A stretch of 64,000 nucleotides of DNA from JBDIAG01 sp963835085 (GTDB taxonomy: Bacteria > Actinomycetota > Actinomycetes > Actinomycetales > CAWJMD01), in NCBI GenBank assembly GCA_963835085.1, contig CAWIED010000004.1, forward strand, positions 124,001 to 188,000. The letters are read 5' to 3'. Made by a program: the position numbers and the translations under genes. The notes beneath the pieces are model-generated. The model worked only from the letters and a program-made list of their open reading frames with translations, was not told the DNA's origin and did no database searches. Shown here one piece after another: positions 13,630 to 23,645 of this stretch. Numbering within the stretch: the first letter of the stretch is position 1; every line of letters begins with the position of its first letter.

Positions 13630-14322
13630 ATGACATCCACCAATGCTGTGCGCAGCGTGGGCACCGTCGCGGGCATCCTCGGCACCAAGCTGGGGATGAC
13701 CCAGGTCTGGGACGAGAACGGCCGGCTCGTGCCAGTCACCGTCGTCGAGGCCGGCGCCAACGTCGTCACGCAGATCCGCACCGGCGAGACCGACGGCTAC
13801 AACGCCGTGCAGCTCGCCTTCGGCGCCATCGACCCGCGCAAGGTGAACCAGCCCATGACGGGCCACTTCTCCAAGGCCGGCGTCACCCCGCGCCGCCACC
13901 TCGTCGAGTTGCGCACCGACAACGCCGGCGACTTCTCGCTCGGCCAGGAGGTCACGGTCGAGACCTTCGAGGCCGGCCAGCCGATCGACGTCGTGGGCAC
14001 CACCAAGGGCAAGGGCACCGCCGGTGTCATGAAGCGACACGGCTTCTCCGGTGTGGGCGCCTCGCACGGTGCCCACCGCAACCACCGCAAGCCGGGCTCC
14101 ATCGGCGGCTGCGCCACTCCGGGTCGTGTCTTCAAGGGCATGCGGATGGCTGGCCGGATGGGCAACGTCCGCCAGACCACCCAGAACCTCACCATCCACG
14201 CCGTGGACGCCGAGAAGGGCCTGCTGCTCGTCAAGGGCGCCATCCCCGGTCCCCGCGGCGGCATCGTCCTCGTTCGTACTGCGGCCAAGAAGCCGTACAG
14301 CGCAGCCGCGAAGGAGGCCTGA
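13630..14322 (+). CDS. rplC: 50S ribosomal protein L3
   Basis: Early-assembly large-subunit protein whose tip reaches the peptidyl-transferase centre, 230 residues. GILGTKLGMTQVWDENG opens the globular domain after a 16-residue N-terminal extension. The central GHRNHRKPGSIGG-type loop that contacts the A site is intact. It is 18 bases after rpsJ. Confidence 0.97.
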   Translation: MTSTNAVRSVGTVAGILGTKLGMTQVWDENGRLVPVTVVEAGANVVTQIRTGETDGYNAVQLAFGAIDPRKVNQPMTGHFSKAGVTPRRHLVELRTDNAGDFSLGQEVTVETFEAGQPIDVVGTTKGKGTAGVMKRHGFSGVGASHGAHRNHRKPGSIGGCATPGRVFKGMRMAGRMGNVRQTTQNLTIHAVDAEKGLLLVKGAIPGPRGGIVLVRTAAKKPYSAAAKEA

Positions 14323-14323
14323 G

Positions 14324-15004
14324 ATGACTCTGACGGTTGACGTCATCGACGCCACCGGCAACAACGCCGGAAGCTATGACCTGCCCGCCGAGGTCTTCGA
14401 CGTGCAGACCAACGTCCCCTTGATCCACCAGGTGGTGCTGGCCCAGCTGGCCGCCGCCCGGCAGGGCACGCACTCCACCAAGACGCGCGGCGACGTGCGT
14501 GGTGGTGGCCGCAAGCCCTACCGCCAGAAGGGCACGGGCCGCGCCCGCCAGGGCTCCACCCGGGCGCCGCAGTTCGCCGGCGGTGGCGTGGTGCACGGCC
14601 CGCAGCCGCGCGACTACACCCAGCGCACCCCCAAGAAGATGAAGGCCGCCGCGCTGCGTGGCGCCCTGTCCGACCGGGCCCGGCACGGCCGGGTGCACGT
14701 GGTCAGCTCGTTCGTCGAGTCGGCCCCCTCCACCAAGATCGCTGCGGCCATTCTGGCCAAGGTGAGCGAGCGCGCCAACGTGCTCGTGGTGCTCGAGCGC
14801 GACGACGAGTCGAGCTACAAGTCGCTGCGCAACATCGACACGGTGCACCTGCTCACGGCAGACCAGCTCAACACCTACGACGTGCTGTGCAGCGACGACG
14901 TCGTGTTCACCCGCGGTGCGCTCGACGCCTTCCTGGCCGGCCGCACGGCGAACACCGCGACGGTCTCCACCGTCAAGGCCGACAGCGAGGAGGCCGGAGA
15001 ATGA
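14324..15004 (+). CDS. rplD: 50S ribosomal protein L4
   Basis: Exit-tunnel protein, 226 residues. The frame is open well upstream of the gene, but the ATG at 14324 lies one base after the rplC stop with GGAGG in front and gives the usual short strand before the KTRGDVRGGGRKPYRQKGTG tunnel loop. That loop has no visible macrolide-resistance deletion. Its stop overlaps rplW in an ATGA junction. In E. coli L4 also regulates this operon. Confidence 0.97.
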   Translation: MTLTVDVIDATGNNAGSYDLPAEVFDVQTNVPLIHQVVLAQLAAARQGTHSTKTRGDVRGGGRKPYRQKGTGRARQGSTRAPQFAGGGVVHGPQPRDYTQRTPKKMKAAALRGALSDRARHGRVHVVSSFVESAPSTKIAAAILAKVSERANVLVVLERDDESSYKSLRNIDTVHLLTADQLNTYDVLCSDDVVFTRGALDAFLAGRTANTATVSTVKADSEEAGE

Positions 15005-15309
15005 GCGCGCTGAACAACGTCAAGGACCCGCGCGACGTGCTGCTCAAGCCCGTCGTCTCGGAGAAGTCGTACGGCTTGCTCGATGAGGGCAAGTACACGT
15101 TCATCGTCGACCCCAACGCCAACAAGACCGAGATCCGCATCGCGGTCGAGAAGGTCTTCGGCGTCAAGGTCACGTCGGTGAACACGATCAACCGCCAGGG
15201 CAAGACCCGTCGCACCAAGTTCGGTCTGGGCAAGCGCAAGTCGACGAAGCGGGCCATCGTCACCCTCCGCGACGGCGACACCATCGACATCTTCGGCCCG
15301 GTCAACTGA
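15001..15309 (+). CDS. rplW: 50S ribosomal protein L23
   Basis: Exit-port protein that docks trigger factor and SRP, 102 residues. DPRDVLLKPVVSEKSYGLL and the GKTRRTKFGLGKRKSTKRAIV loop are typical. It overlaps rplD by four bases (ATGA), indicating coupled translation. Confidence 0.97.
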   Translation: MSALNNVKDPRDVLLKPVVSEKSYGLLDEGKYTFIVDPNANKTEIRIAVEKVFGVKVTSVNTINRQGKTRRTKFGLGKRKSTKRAIVTLRDGDTIDIFGPVN

Positions 15310-15340
15310 CCGGCCCCGATCTGACAAGGACTGACTGGTA

Positions 15341-16177
<837 letters not shown>

Positions 16178-16189
16178 GGAGTTATCTAG

Positions 16190-16471
16190 ATGCCGCGCAG
16201 CTTGAAGAAGGGTCCTTTCGTCGACGACCACCTGCAGAAGAAGGTGGACGTTCAGAACGACAAGGGCACGAAGAACATCATCAAGACCTGGTCGCGCCGG
16301 TCGGTCATCACGCCCGACTTCCTCGGCCACACCTTTGCCGTGCACGACGGCCGCAAGCACATCCCGGTGTTCGTCACCGAGTCGATGGTCGGTCACAAGC
16401 TCGGCGAGTTCGCCCCCACGCGGACGTTCCGCGGTCACGTCAAGGAAGACCGGAAGGGTCGTCGCCGCTGA
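16190..16471 (+). CDS. rpsS: 30S ribosomal protein S19
   Basis: Head protein that pairs with S13 near the tRNA path, 93 residues. MPRSLKKGPFVDDHL and the HVKEDRKGRRR end are classic. It is 12 bases after rplB. Confidence 0.98.
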   Translation: MPRSLKKGPFVDDHLQKKVDVQNDKGTKNIIKTWSRRSVITPDFLGHTFAVHDGRKHIPVFVTESMVGHKLGEFAPTRTFRGHVKEDRKGRRR

Positions 16472-16534
16472 CCCGCAAGGGATCTCAGCAGCAACGAGTC
16501 AACCGATCACAAGAGTCGAGAAGGTAGGACAGCG

Positions 16535-16977
16535 ATGGAAGCCATGGCGAAGGCACGGTTCGTCCGTGTCACGCCCCAGAAGGCCCGGCGCGTCGTCGAC
16601 CTCATCCGTGGCCGTGGTGTCACCGACGCCCTCGCGGTGCTGCAGTACGCACCGCAGGCGGCGAGCGAACCCGTCTACAAGGTCGTCGCCAGCGCCGTGG
16701 CCAACGCCCGGGTGAAGGCCGACGAGGCCTCGGCCGCGTTCGACGAGCGTGAGCTCGTCGTCGCCGAGGCCTACGTCGACGAGGGCCCCACGCTCAAGCG
16801 GTTCCGGCCGCGGGCGCAGGGTCGTGCGTACCGAATTCGTAAGCGCACCAGCCACATCACCGTGGTGGTGGCCGCACCCGAGGACGGCGTCAAGGTGACG
16901 ACCGCCCCGGTCAGCGGCGTGCGCACCGCGCCCCGTGGGCGCGGCACCCGGTCAACGTCCAAGAGGAGGAGCTCCTA

Positions 16978-16978
<1 letters not shown>
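16535..16978 (+). CDS. rplV: 50S ribosomal protein L22
   Basis: Tunnel-wall protein, 147 residues, about 30 longer than in E. coli because of a basic, Ser/Arg-rich C-terminal tail (TAPRGRGTRSTSKRRSS). The beta-hairpin region FRPRAQGRAYRIRKRTSHITVVV is intact. The TAG stop overlaps the rpsC GTG by one base. Confidence 0.97.
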
Positions 16979-17790
<812 letters not shown>

Positions 17791-17793
17791 GCG

Positions 17794-18210
17794 ATGCTCG
17801 TCCCACGTCGGTTGAAGCACCGAAAGCAGCACCACCCCAAGCGTTCCGGCGCCGCCAAGGGCGGCACGGCGATCTCGTTCGGCGAGTACGGCATTCAGGC
17901 CCTCGAGCCTGCTTACGTCACCAACCGGCAGATCGAGTCCGCGCGTATCGCCATGACCCGTCACATCAAGCGTGGCGGCAAAGTGTGGATCAACATCTAC
18001 CCCGACCGGCCGCTCACCAAGAAGCCGGCCGAGACCCGGATGGGCTCTGGTAAGGGCTCGCCGGAGTGGTGGATCGCCAACGTCAAGCCCGGCCGGGTGA
18101 TGTTCGAGCTCGCCGGGGTTCCCGAGGAGGTGGCTCGCGAGGCAATGCGCCTGGCGATCCACAAGCTCCCGATGAAGTGCCGGTTCATCCGGCGCGAGGG
18201 TGGTGAGTGA
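17794..18210 (+). CDS. rplP: 50S ribosomal protein L16
   Basis: Late-assembly protein at the A-site finger, 138 residues. MLVPRRLKHRKQHHPKR and the KPAETRMGSGKGSPEWWIANV block, which holds the arginine hydroxylated in some bacteria, are present. The stop and the rpmC start share one base. Confidence 0.98.
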   Translation: MLVPRRLKHRKQHHPKRSGAAKGGTAISFGEYGIQALEPAYVTNRQIESARIAMTRHIKRGGKVWINIYPDRPLTKKPAETRMGSGKGSPEWWIANVKPGRVMFELAGVPEEVAREAMRLAIHKLPMKCRFIRREGGE

Positions 18211-18446
18211 TGGCCGTCGGAAGCAAGGACCGTTCGGCGGATGACCTGCGTGGCTTCGACAGCGAGCGGCTGGCCGAAGACCTGCGCAAGGCCAAGGAGG
18301 AGTTGTTCAACCTCCGGTTCCAGTCGGCTACCGGCCAGCTCGAGAGTCATGGCCGGCTCAAGGCCGTGCGTCGTGACATCGCGCGGATCTACACGATCAT
18401 GCGTGAGCACGAGCTGGGCATCGGCACGTCCGAGGACGCGTCGTGA
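18210..18446 (+). CDS. rpmC: 50S ribosomal protein L29
   Basis: Small two-helix protein at the exit port, 78 residues. KAKEELFNLRFQSATGQLESHGRLKAVRRDIARI is the family core. The ATG at 18210, coupled to the rplP TGA, is preferred over the GTG three bases upstream. Confidence 0.96.
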   Translation: MAVGSKDRSADDLRGFDSERLAEDLRKAKEELFNLRFQSATGQLESHGRLKAVRRDIARIYTIMREHELGIGTSEDAS

Positions 18447-18781
18447 GCGAGGCAACCCCAAGTGAGACCGTCAGCGAGGAAAGCACTGTGAGCAACGAGA
18501 CCGTCGAGGTGGGCGTCGCCGACGCCGAGCACCGCGGTTACCGCAAGAGCCGGCGTGGTTACGTGGTCAGCGACAAGATGGACAAGACCGTTGTGGTCGA
18601 GGTCGAAGACCGCGTCAAGCACCCCCTGTACGGCAAGGTCATGCGCCGCACGTCGAAGGTCAAGGCGCACGACCAGAACAACGAGTGCGGTCGTGGCGAC
18701 ATGGTTCGGATCATGGAGACCCGTCCCCTCTCGGCCACCAAGCGCTGGCGCGTTGTCGAGATTATTGAGAAGGCTAAGTGA
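18443..18781 (+). CDS. rpsQ: 30S ribosomal protein S17
   Basis: Primary 16S rRNA binder, 112 residues from a GTG that overlaps the rpmC stop. The first 35 residues are an acidic Ser/Thr/Glu-rich extension. The core begins RKSRRGYVVSDKMDKTVVVEV. A GTG at 18488 could start a shorter form of 97 residues. The overlap favours the longer one. Confidence 0.95.
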   Translation: MSEATPSETVSEESTVSNETVEVGVADAEHRGYRKSRRGYVVSDKMDKTVVVEVEDRVKHPLYGKVMRRTSKVKAHDQNNECGRGDMVRIMETRPLSATKRWRVVEIIEKAK

Positions 18782-18854
18782 TTCAAGGGGTTTCGTCCCC
18801 GTTAGTTCGGCAAGGCTCGCCTGAGCGAGAACCAGCACGACGAAGGAGCATTCT

Positions 18855-19223
18855 GTGATTCAGCAGGAGAGCCGCCTGAAGGTGGCTGACAACACGGGCG
18901 CAAAGGAGATCCTTTGCATCCGGGTGCTCGGTGGTTCCGGGCGCCGCTACGCCGGCATCGGTGACGTCATCGTCGCCACCGTCAAAGACGCGATCCCCGG
19001 CGGCAACGTCAAGAAGGGCGATGTCGTCAAGGCGGTCATCGTCCGGACGAAGAAGGAGCGCCGTCGCGCGGATGGTTCCTACATCCGCTTCGACGAGAAC
19101 GCGGCCGTCATTCTCCGCAACGACGGCGACCCGCGCGGTACGCGCATCTTCGGCCCGGTGGGCCGCGAGCTGCGTGACAAGCGCTTCATGAAGATCGTCT
19201 CGCTGGCTCCGGAGGTGCTCTAA
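18855..19223 (+). CDS. rplN: 50S ribosomal protein L14
   Basis: Intersubunit-bridge protein, 122 residues. MIQQESRLKVADNTGAKEI is diagnostic. The GTG start follows GAAGGAGCA. It opens the classical spc group and is directly adjacent to rplX (TAAATG). Confidence 0.98.
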   Translation: MIQQESRLKVADNTGAKEILCIRVLGGSGRRYAGIGDVIVATVKDAIPGGNVKKGDVVKAVIVRTKKERRRADGSYIRFDENAAVILRNDGDPRGTRIFGPVGRELRDKRFMKIVSLAPEVL

Positions 19224-19589
19224 ATGGCGAAGCTGAGAATCAAGAAGGGCGACACCGTCCAGGTGATCTCCGGCGCCACGCAGGCGCGTGGGGGCGACCG
19301 GGGTAAGACCGGCAAGGTGATCGCCGTGTACCCCGACACCAACCGGGTGCTGGTCGAGGGCGTGAACCGGGTCAAGAAGCACGTCAAGGTCGGCGCCACC
19401 AGCCGGGGCGCCAAGACCGGCGGCATCGAGACGCACGAGGCGCCCTTGCACATCAGCAACGTGCAGATCGTCGACCCCAGCACCAAGAAGCCGACCCGGG
19501 TCGGCTACCGCAGCGAGACCGTTGAGCGCGACGGTCGCCAGCGCACCGTTCGGGTGCGGGTGGCTCGTCGCTCGGGTAAGGACATCTGA
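19224..19589 (+). CDS. rplX: 50S ribosomal protein L24
   Basis: Assembly initiator with an N-terminal KOW motif (KGDTVQVISG...RGKTGKV), 121 residues. The C-terminal part beyond residue 85 (KKPTRVGYRSETVERDGR...) is longer than in E. coli, as expected for actinobacteria. It starts immediately after the rplN stop. Confidence 0.97.
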   Translation: MAKLRIKKGDTVQVISGATQARGGDRGKTGKVIAVYPDTNRVLVEGVNRVKKHVKVGATSRGAKTGGIETHEAPLHISNVQIVDPSTKKPTRVGYRSETVERDGRQRTVRVRVARRSGKDI

Positions 19590-19591
19590 GA

Positions 19592-20161
19592 ATGACTGCC
19601 ACCGCCACTGAGAAGACGTTGCCCCGGCTGAAGTCGCGTTACCGCGACGAGGTCGCTGGCCAGCTGCGCGAGGAGTTCGGCTACGCCAACGTCATGCAGA
19701 CCCCCGGGTTGACGAAGATCGTCGTCAACATGGGCGTCGGCGACGCGGCCCGCGACTCCAAGCTCATCGAGGGCGCCATCCGCGACCTCACCGCGATCAC
19801 CGGTCAGAAGCCACAGGTGACCCGGGCCCGCAAGTCCATCGCTCAGTTCAAGCTGCGCGAGGGCATGCCGATCGGCTGCCACACCACCCTTCGGGGTGAC
19901 CGGATGTGGGAGTTCCTCGACCGGCTGCTGAGCCTGGCGCTGCCGCGCATCCGCGACTTCCGGGGCCTGTCGCCCAAGCAGTTCGACGGCAACGGCAACT
20001 ACACCTTCGGTCTCACCGAGCAGTCGGTGTTCCACGAGATCGATCAGGACAGGATCGACCGTGTCCGCGGTATGGACATCACGATCGTCACCACCGCCAC
20101 CAACGACGCCGAAGGCCGGGCACTGCTCAAGCACCTGGGCTTCCCGTTCAAGGAGCAGTGA
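19592..20161 (+). CDS. rplE: 50S ribosomal protein L5
   Basis: Central-protuberance 5S rRNA binder that touches the P-site tRNA, 189 residues. PGLTKIVVNMGVGDA, TRARKSIAQFKLREGMPIG and the DITIVTTATNDAEGRALL end are typical. It is two bases after rplX. Confidence 0.98.
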   Translation: MTATATEKTLPRLKSRYRDEVAGQLREEFGYANVMQTPGLTKIVVNMGVGDAARDSKLIEGAIRDLTAITGQKPQVTRARKSIAQFKLREGMPIGCHTTLRGDRMWEFLDRLLSLALPRIRDFRGLSPKQFDGNGNYTFGLTEQSVFHEIDQDRIDRVRGMDITIVTTATNDAEGRALLKHLGFPFKEQ

Positions 20162-20228
20162 GCGTGGCCACCAACGAATCGGTCGAGACCGAGATGCGGG
20201 GCAACACGCCCGGCGGGAGGAACTGAGC

Positions 20229-20414
20229 ATGGCCAAGACGGCGCTGAAGGAAAAGGCCGCGCGCAAGCCGAAGTTCGCGGTGCGCGCCTACACCCGGTGC
20301 AACCGGTGCGGTCGTCCGCACTCGGTGTACCGCAAGTTCGGGCTCTGCCGCGTGTGCTTGCGTGAAATGGCGCACGCCGGCGAACTGCCCGGTGTGACTA
20401 AGAGCAGCTGGTAA
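20229..20414 (+). CDS. rpsN: 30S ribosomal protein S14, zinc-binding (type Z)
   Basis: Short 61-residue S14 with zinc ligands C24, C27, C40 and C43 (CNRC and CRVC). The GGGAGGAACTGAGC ahead of the ATG is a good ribosome binding site. This zinc-requiring form usually coexists with a zinc-free paralogue elsewhere in actinobacterial genomes. That copy is not in this window. It lies in the spc operon between rplE and rpsH. Confidence 0.97.
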   Translation: MAKTALKEKAARKPKFAVRAYTRCNRCGRPHSVYRKFGLCRVCLREMAHAGELPGVTKSSW

Positions 20415-20475
20415 CCACTTACGCCGTTGGTCTCCCTTCGGAGATACCGCGGCGAGGAAGGGCAGGTAAGCCCAC

Positions 20476-20874
20476 ATGACAATGACGGACCCGATTGCGG
20501 ACATGTTGACCCGTCTGCGGAACGCCAACTCGGCGTACCACGACGAAGTCTCCATGCCGTACAGCAAGTTGAAGTCTCGGATCGCCGAGATCCTGCAGGC
20601 CGAGGGCTACATCGCCGGCTGGACGGTGGCTGATGCCGAGGTCGGCAAGACCCTGCACGTCTCTTTGAAGTTCGGCCCCAACCGGGAGCGCTCCATCGCC
20701 GGTGTGCGACGGATCTCCAAGCCCGGTCTGCGGGTCTACGCGAAGTCGACGAACCTGCCGCGCGTGCTCGGCGGGCTCGGTGTCGCGATCATCTCCACGT
20801 CGTCCGGTCTGCTCACTGACAAGCAGGCCGCCAAGCAGGGTGTAGGCGGGGAAGTCCTCGCCTATGTCTGGTAA
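20476..20874 (+). CDS. rpsH: 30S ribosomal protein S8
   Basis: Central-domain 16S rRNA binder and, in E. coli, repressor of the spc operon. It has 132 residues. MTMTDPIADMLTRLRNAN and the STSSGLLTDKQA(A)KQGVGGEVLAYVW end are typical. Confidence 0.98.
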   Translation: MTMTDPIADMLTRLRNANSAYHDEVSMPYSKLKSRIAEILQAEGYIAGWTVADAEVGKTLHVSLKFGPNRERSIAGVRRISKPGLRVYAKSTNLPRVLGGLGVAIISTSSGLLTDKQAAKQGVGGEVLAYVW

Positions 20875-20892
20875 GCGGAAAGGGAGTAGACC

Positions 20893-21432
20893 ATGAGCCG
20901 CATCGGCAGGAATCCCGTCTCCGTTCCCTCCGGCGTCGACGTGACGATCGAGGGCCAGAAGGTGCTCGTCAAGGGGCCCAAGGGCTCGCTTGACCACACC
21001 GTTGCCAGCCCCATCGAGGTCGCGAAGGCCGACGACGGAACGCTCAGCGTGACCCGTCCCAACGACGAGCGGATCTCCCGTTCGCTGCACGGACTGACCC
21101 GCACGCTGATCGCCAACATGGTGGTCGGTGTGACCGAGGGCTACGAGAAGAAGCTCGAGATCGTGGGCACCGGTTACCGCGTGGCCGCCAAGGGCGCCAA
21201 CCTGGAGTTCGCTCTGGGTTACAGCCACTCGATCACGGTCGAGCCGCCGGCCGGCATCACCTTCACGGTGGAGTCGCCGACCAAGTTCTCCGTCCAGGGC
21301 ATCTCCAAGCAGCAGGTGGGCGAGGTCGCCGCCAACATCCGCAAGCTTCGCAAGCCCGACCCCTACAAGGGCAAGGGTGTCCGCTACGCGGGCGAGGTTG
21401 TGCGTCGCAAGGTCGGAAAGGCTGGTAAGTGA
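20893..21432 (+). CDS. rplF: 50S ribosomal protein L6
   Basis: Factor-binding-site protein near the sarcin-ricin loop, 179 residues. MSRIGRNPVSVPSGVDV and the KPDPYKGKGVRYAGE motif are diagnostic. GGAAAGGGAG precedes the ATG. The TGA overlaps the rplR ATG. Confidence 0.98.
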   Translation: MSRIGRNPVSVPSGVDVTIEGQKVLVKGPKGSLDHTVASPIEVAKADDGTLSVTRPNDERISRSLHGLTRTLIANMVVGVTEGYEKKLEIVGTGYRVAAKGANLEFALGYSHSITVEPPAGITFTVESPTKFSVQGISKQQVGEVAANIRKLRKPDPYKGKGVRYAGEVVRRKVGKAGK

Positions 21433-21803
21433 TGACCATCAGCGTCAAGGGCAAGGGTCTGGCCAAGGCTCGGATCCGCCGCCACCAGCGCGGTCGCAAG
21501 AAGATCGCCGGCACGACGGCCCGTCCGCGGCTCGTCGTCAACCGGTCTACCCGGCACGTGTTCGTGCAGGTCGTCGACGACTCGGTCGGCAAGACCGTGG
21601 CGTCGGCCTCCACCATGGAGGCAGACCTGCGGGGCTCGGACGCCGACAAGACGGCCAAGGCCAAGCGGGTCGGCGAGCTGGTGGCCGAGCGCGCCAAGGC
21701 GGCCGGTGTCGAGGCAGTCGTCTTCGACCGGGGTGGCAACCGCTACCACGGCCGGGTCGCCGCCGTTGCCGAGGGGGCCCGCGAAGCCGGGCTGACCCTG
21801 TAG
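21432..21803 (+). CDS. rplR: 50S ribosomal protein L18
   Basis: 5S rRNA-binding protein, 123 residues. RPRLVVNRSTRHVFVQVVDD and the FDRGGNRYHGRVAAVAEGAREAGL end match the family. The ATG at 21432 shares its first base with the rplF stop. GTG at 21429 is a less likely start. Confidence 0.97.
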   Translation: MTISVKGKGLAKARIRRHQRGRKKIAGTTARPRLVVNRSTRHVFVQVVDDSVGKTVASASTMEADLRGSDADKTAKAKRVGELVAERAKAAGVEAVVFDRGGNRYHGRVAAVAEGAREAGLTL

Positions 21804-21840
21804 ATCTTCGAGACTCCCCACAGATAAGGAACGAGCAAAC

Positions 21841-22482
21841 ATGCCAGGAACTCAGCGCCGGACCGGCACCGGCACCGGTGCCGGCGGCAACGAGCGCTCC
21901 GGTAACGATCGCGAGCGCGGCGGCCGTCGCGGTCGCGACGACCGGCGGGGCAACGACTCGGCCGATAAGAGTCAGTACCTCGAGCGGGTTGTCACGATCA
22001 ACCGGGTCGCCAAGGTCGTCAAGGGTGGGCGTCGCTTCAGCTTCACCGCCCTCGTGGTCGTCGGTGACGGCGACGGCACCGTGGGTGTCGGCTACGGCAA
22101 GGCCCGTGAGGTGCCCGCCGCCATCGCCAAGGGCGTCGAAGAGGCCAAGAAGTCCTTCTTCAAGGTCCCCCGCATTCAGGGCACCATCCCGCACCCGGTT
22201 CAGGGCGAGGCCGCTGCCGGCGTCGTGCTGCTCAAGCCGGCATCGCCGGGTACCGGTGTGATCGCCGGCGGTCCGGTGCGCGCCGTGCTGGAGTGCGCAG
22301 GGATTCACGACGTGCTCACCAAGTCGCTCGGCTCGGACAACGCCATCAACATCGTGCACGCCACGGTGGCGGCGCTGCGCCTGCTCGAGCGTCCCGAGGC
22401 GGTCGCGGCTCGCCGCGGCCTGCCGATCGAAGACGTGGCCCCCGCCGCTCTGCTGCGGGCCCGTGCCGGGGCAGGTGCGTGA
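21841..22482 (+). CDS. rpsE: 30S ribosomal protein S5
   Basis: mRNA-entry and fidelity protein, 213 residues. The first 42 residues are a Gly/Arg/Asp-rich extension. The dsRBD-like core starts LERVVTINRVAKVVKGGRRFSF, followed by GYGKAREVPAAIAKG. AGGAACGAGCAAAC precedes the ATG. The stop shares a base with rpmD. Confidence 0.98.
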   Translation: MPGTQRRTGTGTGAGGNERSGNDRERGGRRGRDDRRGNDSADKSQYLERVVTINRVAKVVKGGRRFSFTALVVVGDGDGTVGVGYGKAREVPAAIAKGVEEAKKSFFKVPRIQGTIPHPVQGEAAAGVVLLKPASPGTGVIAGGPVRAVLECAGIHDVLTKSLGSDNAINIVHATVAALRLLERPEAVAARRGLPIEDVAPAALLRARAGAGA

Positions 22483-22667
22483 TGGCTCAGCTCAAGGTCA
22501 CCCAGATCCGCTCCCACATCGGGGGCAAGGCGAACCACCGTGAGACGCTGCGCAGCCTCGGGCTCAAGCGCATCGGCCAGACGGTGGTCAAGGAGGACCG
22601 CCCGGAGATCCGCGGCATGGTCCAGACCGTCCGTCACCTGGTGACGGTCGAGGAGGTAGCTGAGTGA
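22482..22667 (+). CDS. rpmD: 50S ribosomal protein L30
   Basis: Small large-subunit protein, 61 residues. MAQLKVTQIRSHIGGK and SLGLKRIGQTVV are typical. It overlaps both neighbours by one base, so rpsE-rpmD-rplO are probably translated in series. Confidence 0.97.
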   Translation: MAQLKVTQIRSHIGGKANHRETLRSLGLKRIGQTVVKEDRPEIRGMVQTVRHLVTVEEVAE

Positions 22668-23164
22668 TGGTCGACACCGAGAAGAAGTCTGTCGACAGCG
22701 AGAAGGTGGACGCCGTCCAGGGCCACACCCTCAAGGTGCACCACCTGCGTCCGGCCCCCGGTGCCCGCACCGCCAAGACCCGCGTCGGTCGTGGTGAGGG
22801 CTCCAAGGGTAAGAGCGCTGGTCGCGGTACCAAGGGTACGAAGGCTCGGTACCAGGTGCCCGAACGGTTCGAGGGTGGCCAGACCCCCCTGCACATGCGG
22901 CTGCCGAAGCTGCGTGGGTTCAAGAACCCGTTCAAGGTCACATACCAGGTGGTGAACCTCGACAAGCTGTCCGAGCTCTTCCCCGAGGGTGGCGCGGTCA
23001 CCATCGACGATCTGGTGGCCAAGGGCGCAGTGCGCAAGCGGTCGCAGGTCAAGGTGCTGGGAACCGGTGAGATCTCCTCTGCCGTGCAGGTGAGTGCGCA
23101 CAAGTTCTCCGCCTCGGCCAAGGAGAAGATCGAGGCTGCAGGCGGGTCGGTTACGACCGTCTGA
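22667..23164 (+). CDS. rplO: 50S ribosomal protein L15
   Basis: Late-assembly protein, 165 residues. The core KVHHLRPAPGARTAKTRVGRGEGSKGKSAGRGTKG follows an acidic 20-residue extension. The ATG at 22667 overlaps the rpmD TGA. A GTG three bases earlier is possible. In most bacteria secY follows directly. Here a terminator and a 2.2-kb insertion intervene. Confidence 0.97.
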   Translation: MVDTEKKSVDSEKVDAVQGHTLKVHHLRPAPGARTAKTRVGRGEGSKGKSAGRGTKGTKARYQVPERFEGGQTPLHMRLPKLRGFKNPFKVTYQVVNLDKLSELFPEGGAVTIDDLVAKGAVRKRSQVKVLGTGEISSAVQVSAHKFSASAKEKIEAAGGSVTTV

Positions 23165-23187
23165 GTTCTGCACGTTTGTTTGGGTGA

Positions 23188-23217
23188 AGGGGCGGCTCCA
23201 GCTGGGGCCGCCCTTTC
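23188..23217 (+). terminator. Terminator after rplO
   Basis: Stem GGGCGGC/GCCGCCC (23190-23196 and 23207-23213) with a 10-nt loop, extended by A-T pairs and followed by TTTCG. It lies 25 bases after rplO and uncouples the spc ribosomal genes from secY. Confidence 0.75.
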
Positions 23218-23645
23218 GTCGTGCGCTGACCAGGTGTTGATCTCCCCGGAACCCTCGTTGCCCGCACCCTTCGCGTACGGTGAAGGCACGTCGCGAGGGG
23301 GCGCAAGATGAGAATCGTGTCGAAGGTAGCGCCGTGGGATGGCGCTCTTGGTTCTGACTCCCGGTTCGTCCTCTGCAGCGCCGTCGGGTTCGAACGACGG
23401 TGGCTTTTGGATCGCCAAGCATGCTGGAGAAAGCCTGGAGCAAGCGATGGTGGCTCGGGGTATGTCGGCCTCACCGGATCCGCTGGCACTGCCTGGTGGG
23501 GCCGTGCTCAGATCCTGGCGGTCGTCAGCCCGAACGGACGTTCCTGTGGACGCGGAAGGGTTGACGTCGTCTCTACGCGCCACGAGTTCAGTTGCCTGTA
23601 CCGGTTCGGATGTGGCTGCTGTGCGCCGCGGGGTAAGTTCTCGGC
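23218..23645 (+). other. 428-bp spacer with a possible degraded ORF
   Basis: No confident gene. One frame from 23339 reads a hydrophobic stretch ending in SSSAAPSGSNDGG, like the end of a signal peptide, then about 90 residues. The matching N-terminal basic region (MRIVSKVA at 23308) is in another frame. This could be the remnant of a secreted-protein gene broken by a frameshift, or chance. The 3' end overlaps the serine hydrolase start. No repeat or promoter is obvious. Confidence 0.3.

Noticed and set aside
20164..20226. A 20-codon frame between rplE and rpsN
   Set aside because: It starts with GTG just after rplE, but no family resemblance is seen. It more likely is leader sequence containing the rpsN ribosome binding site.
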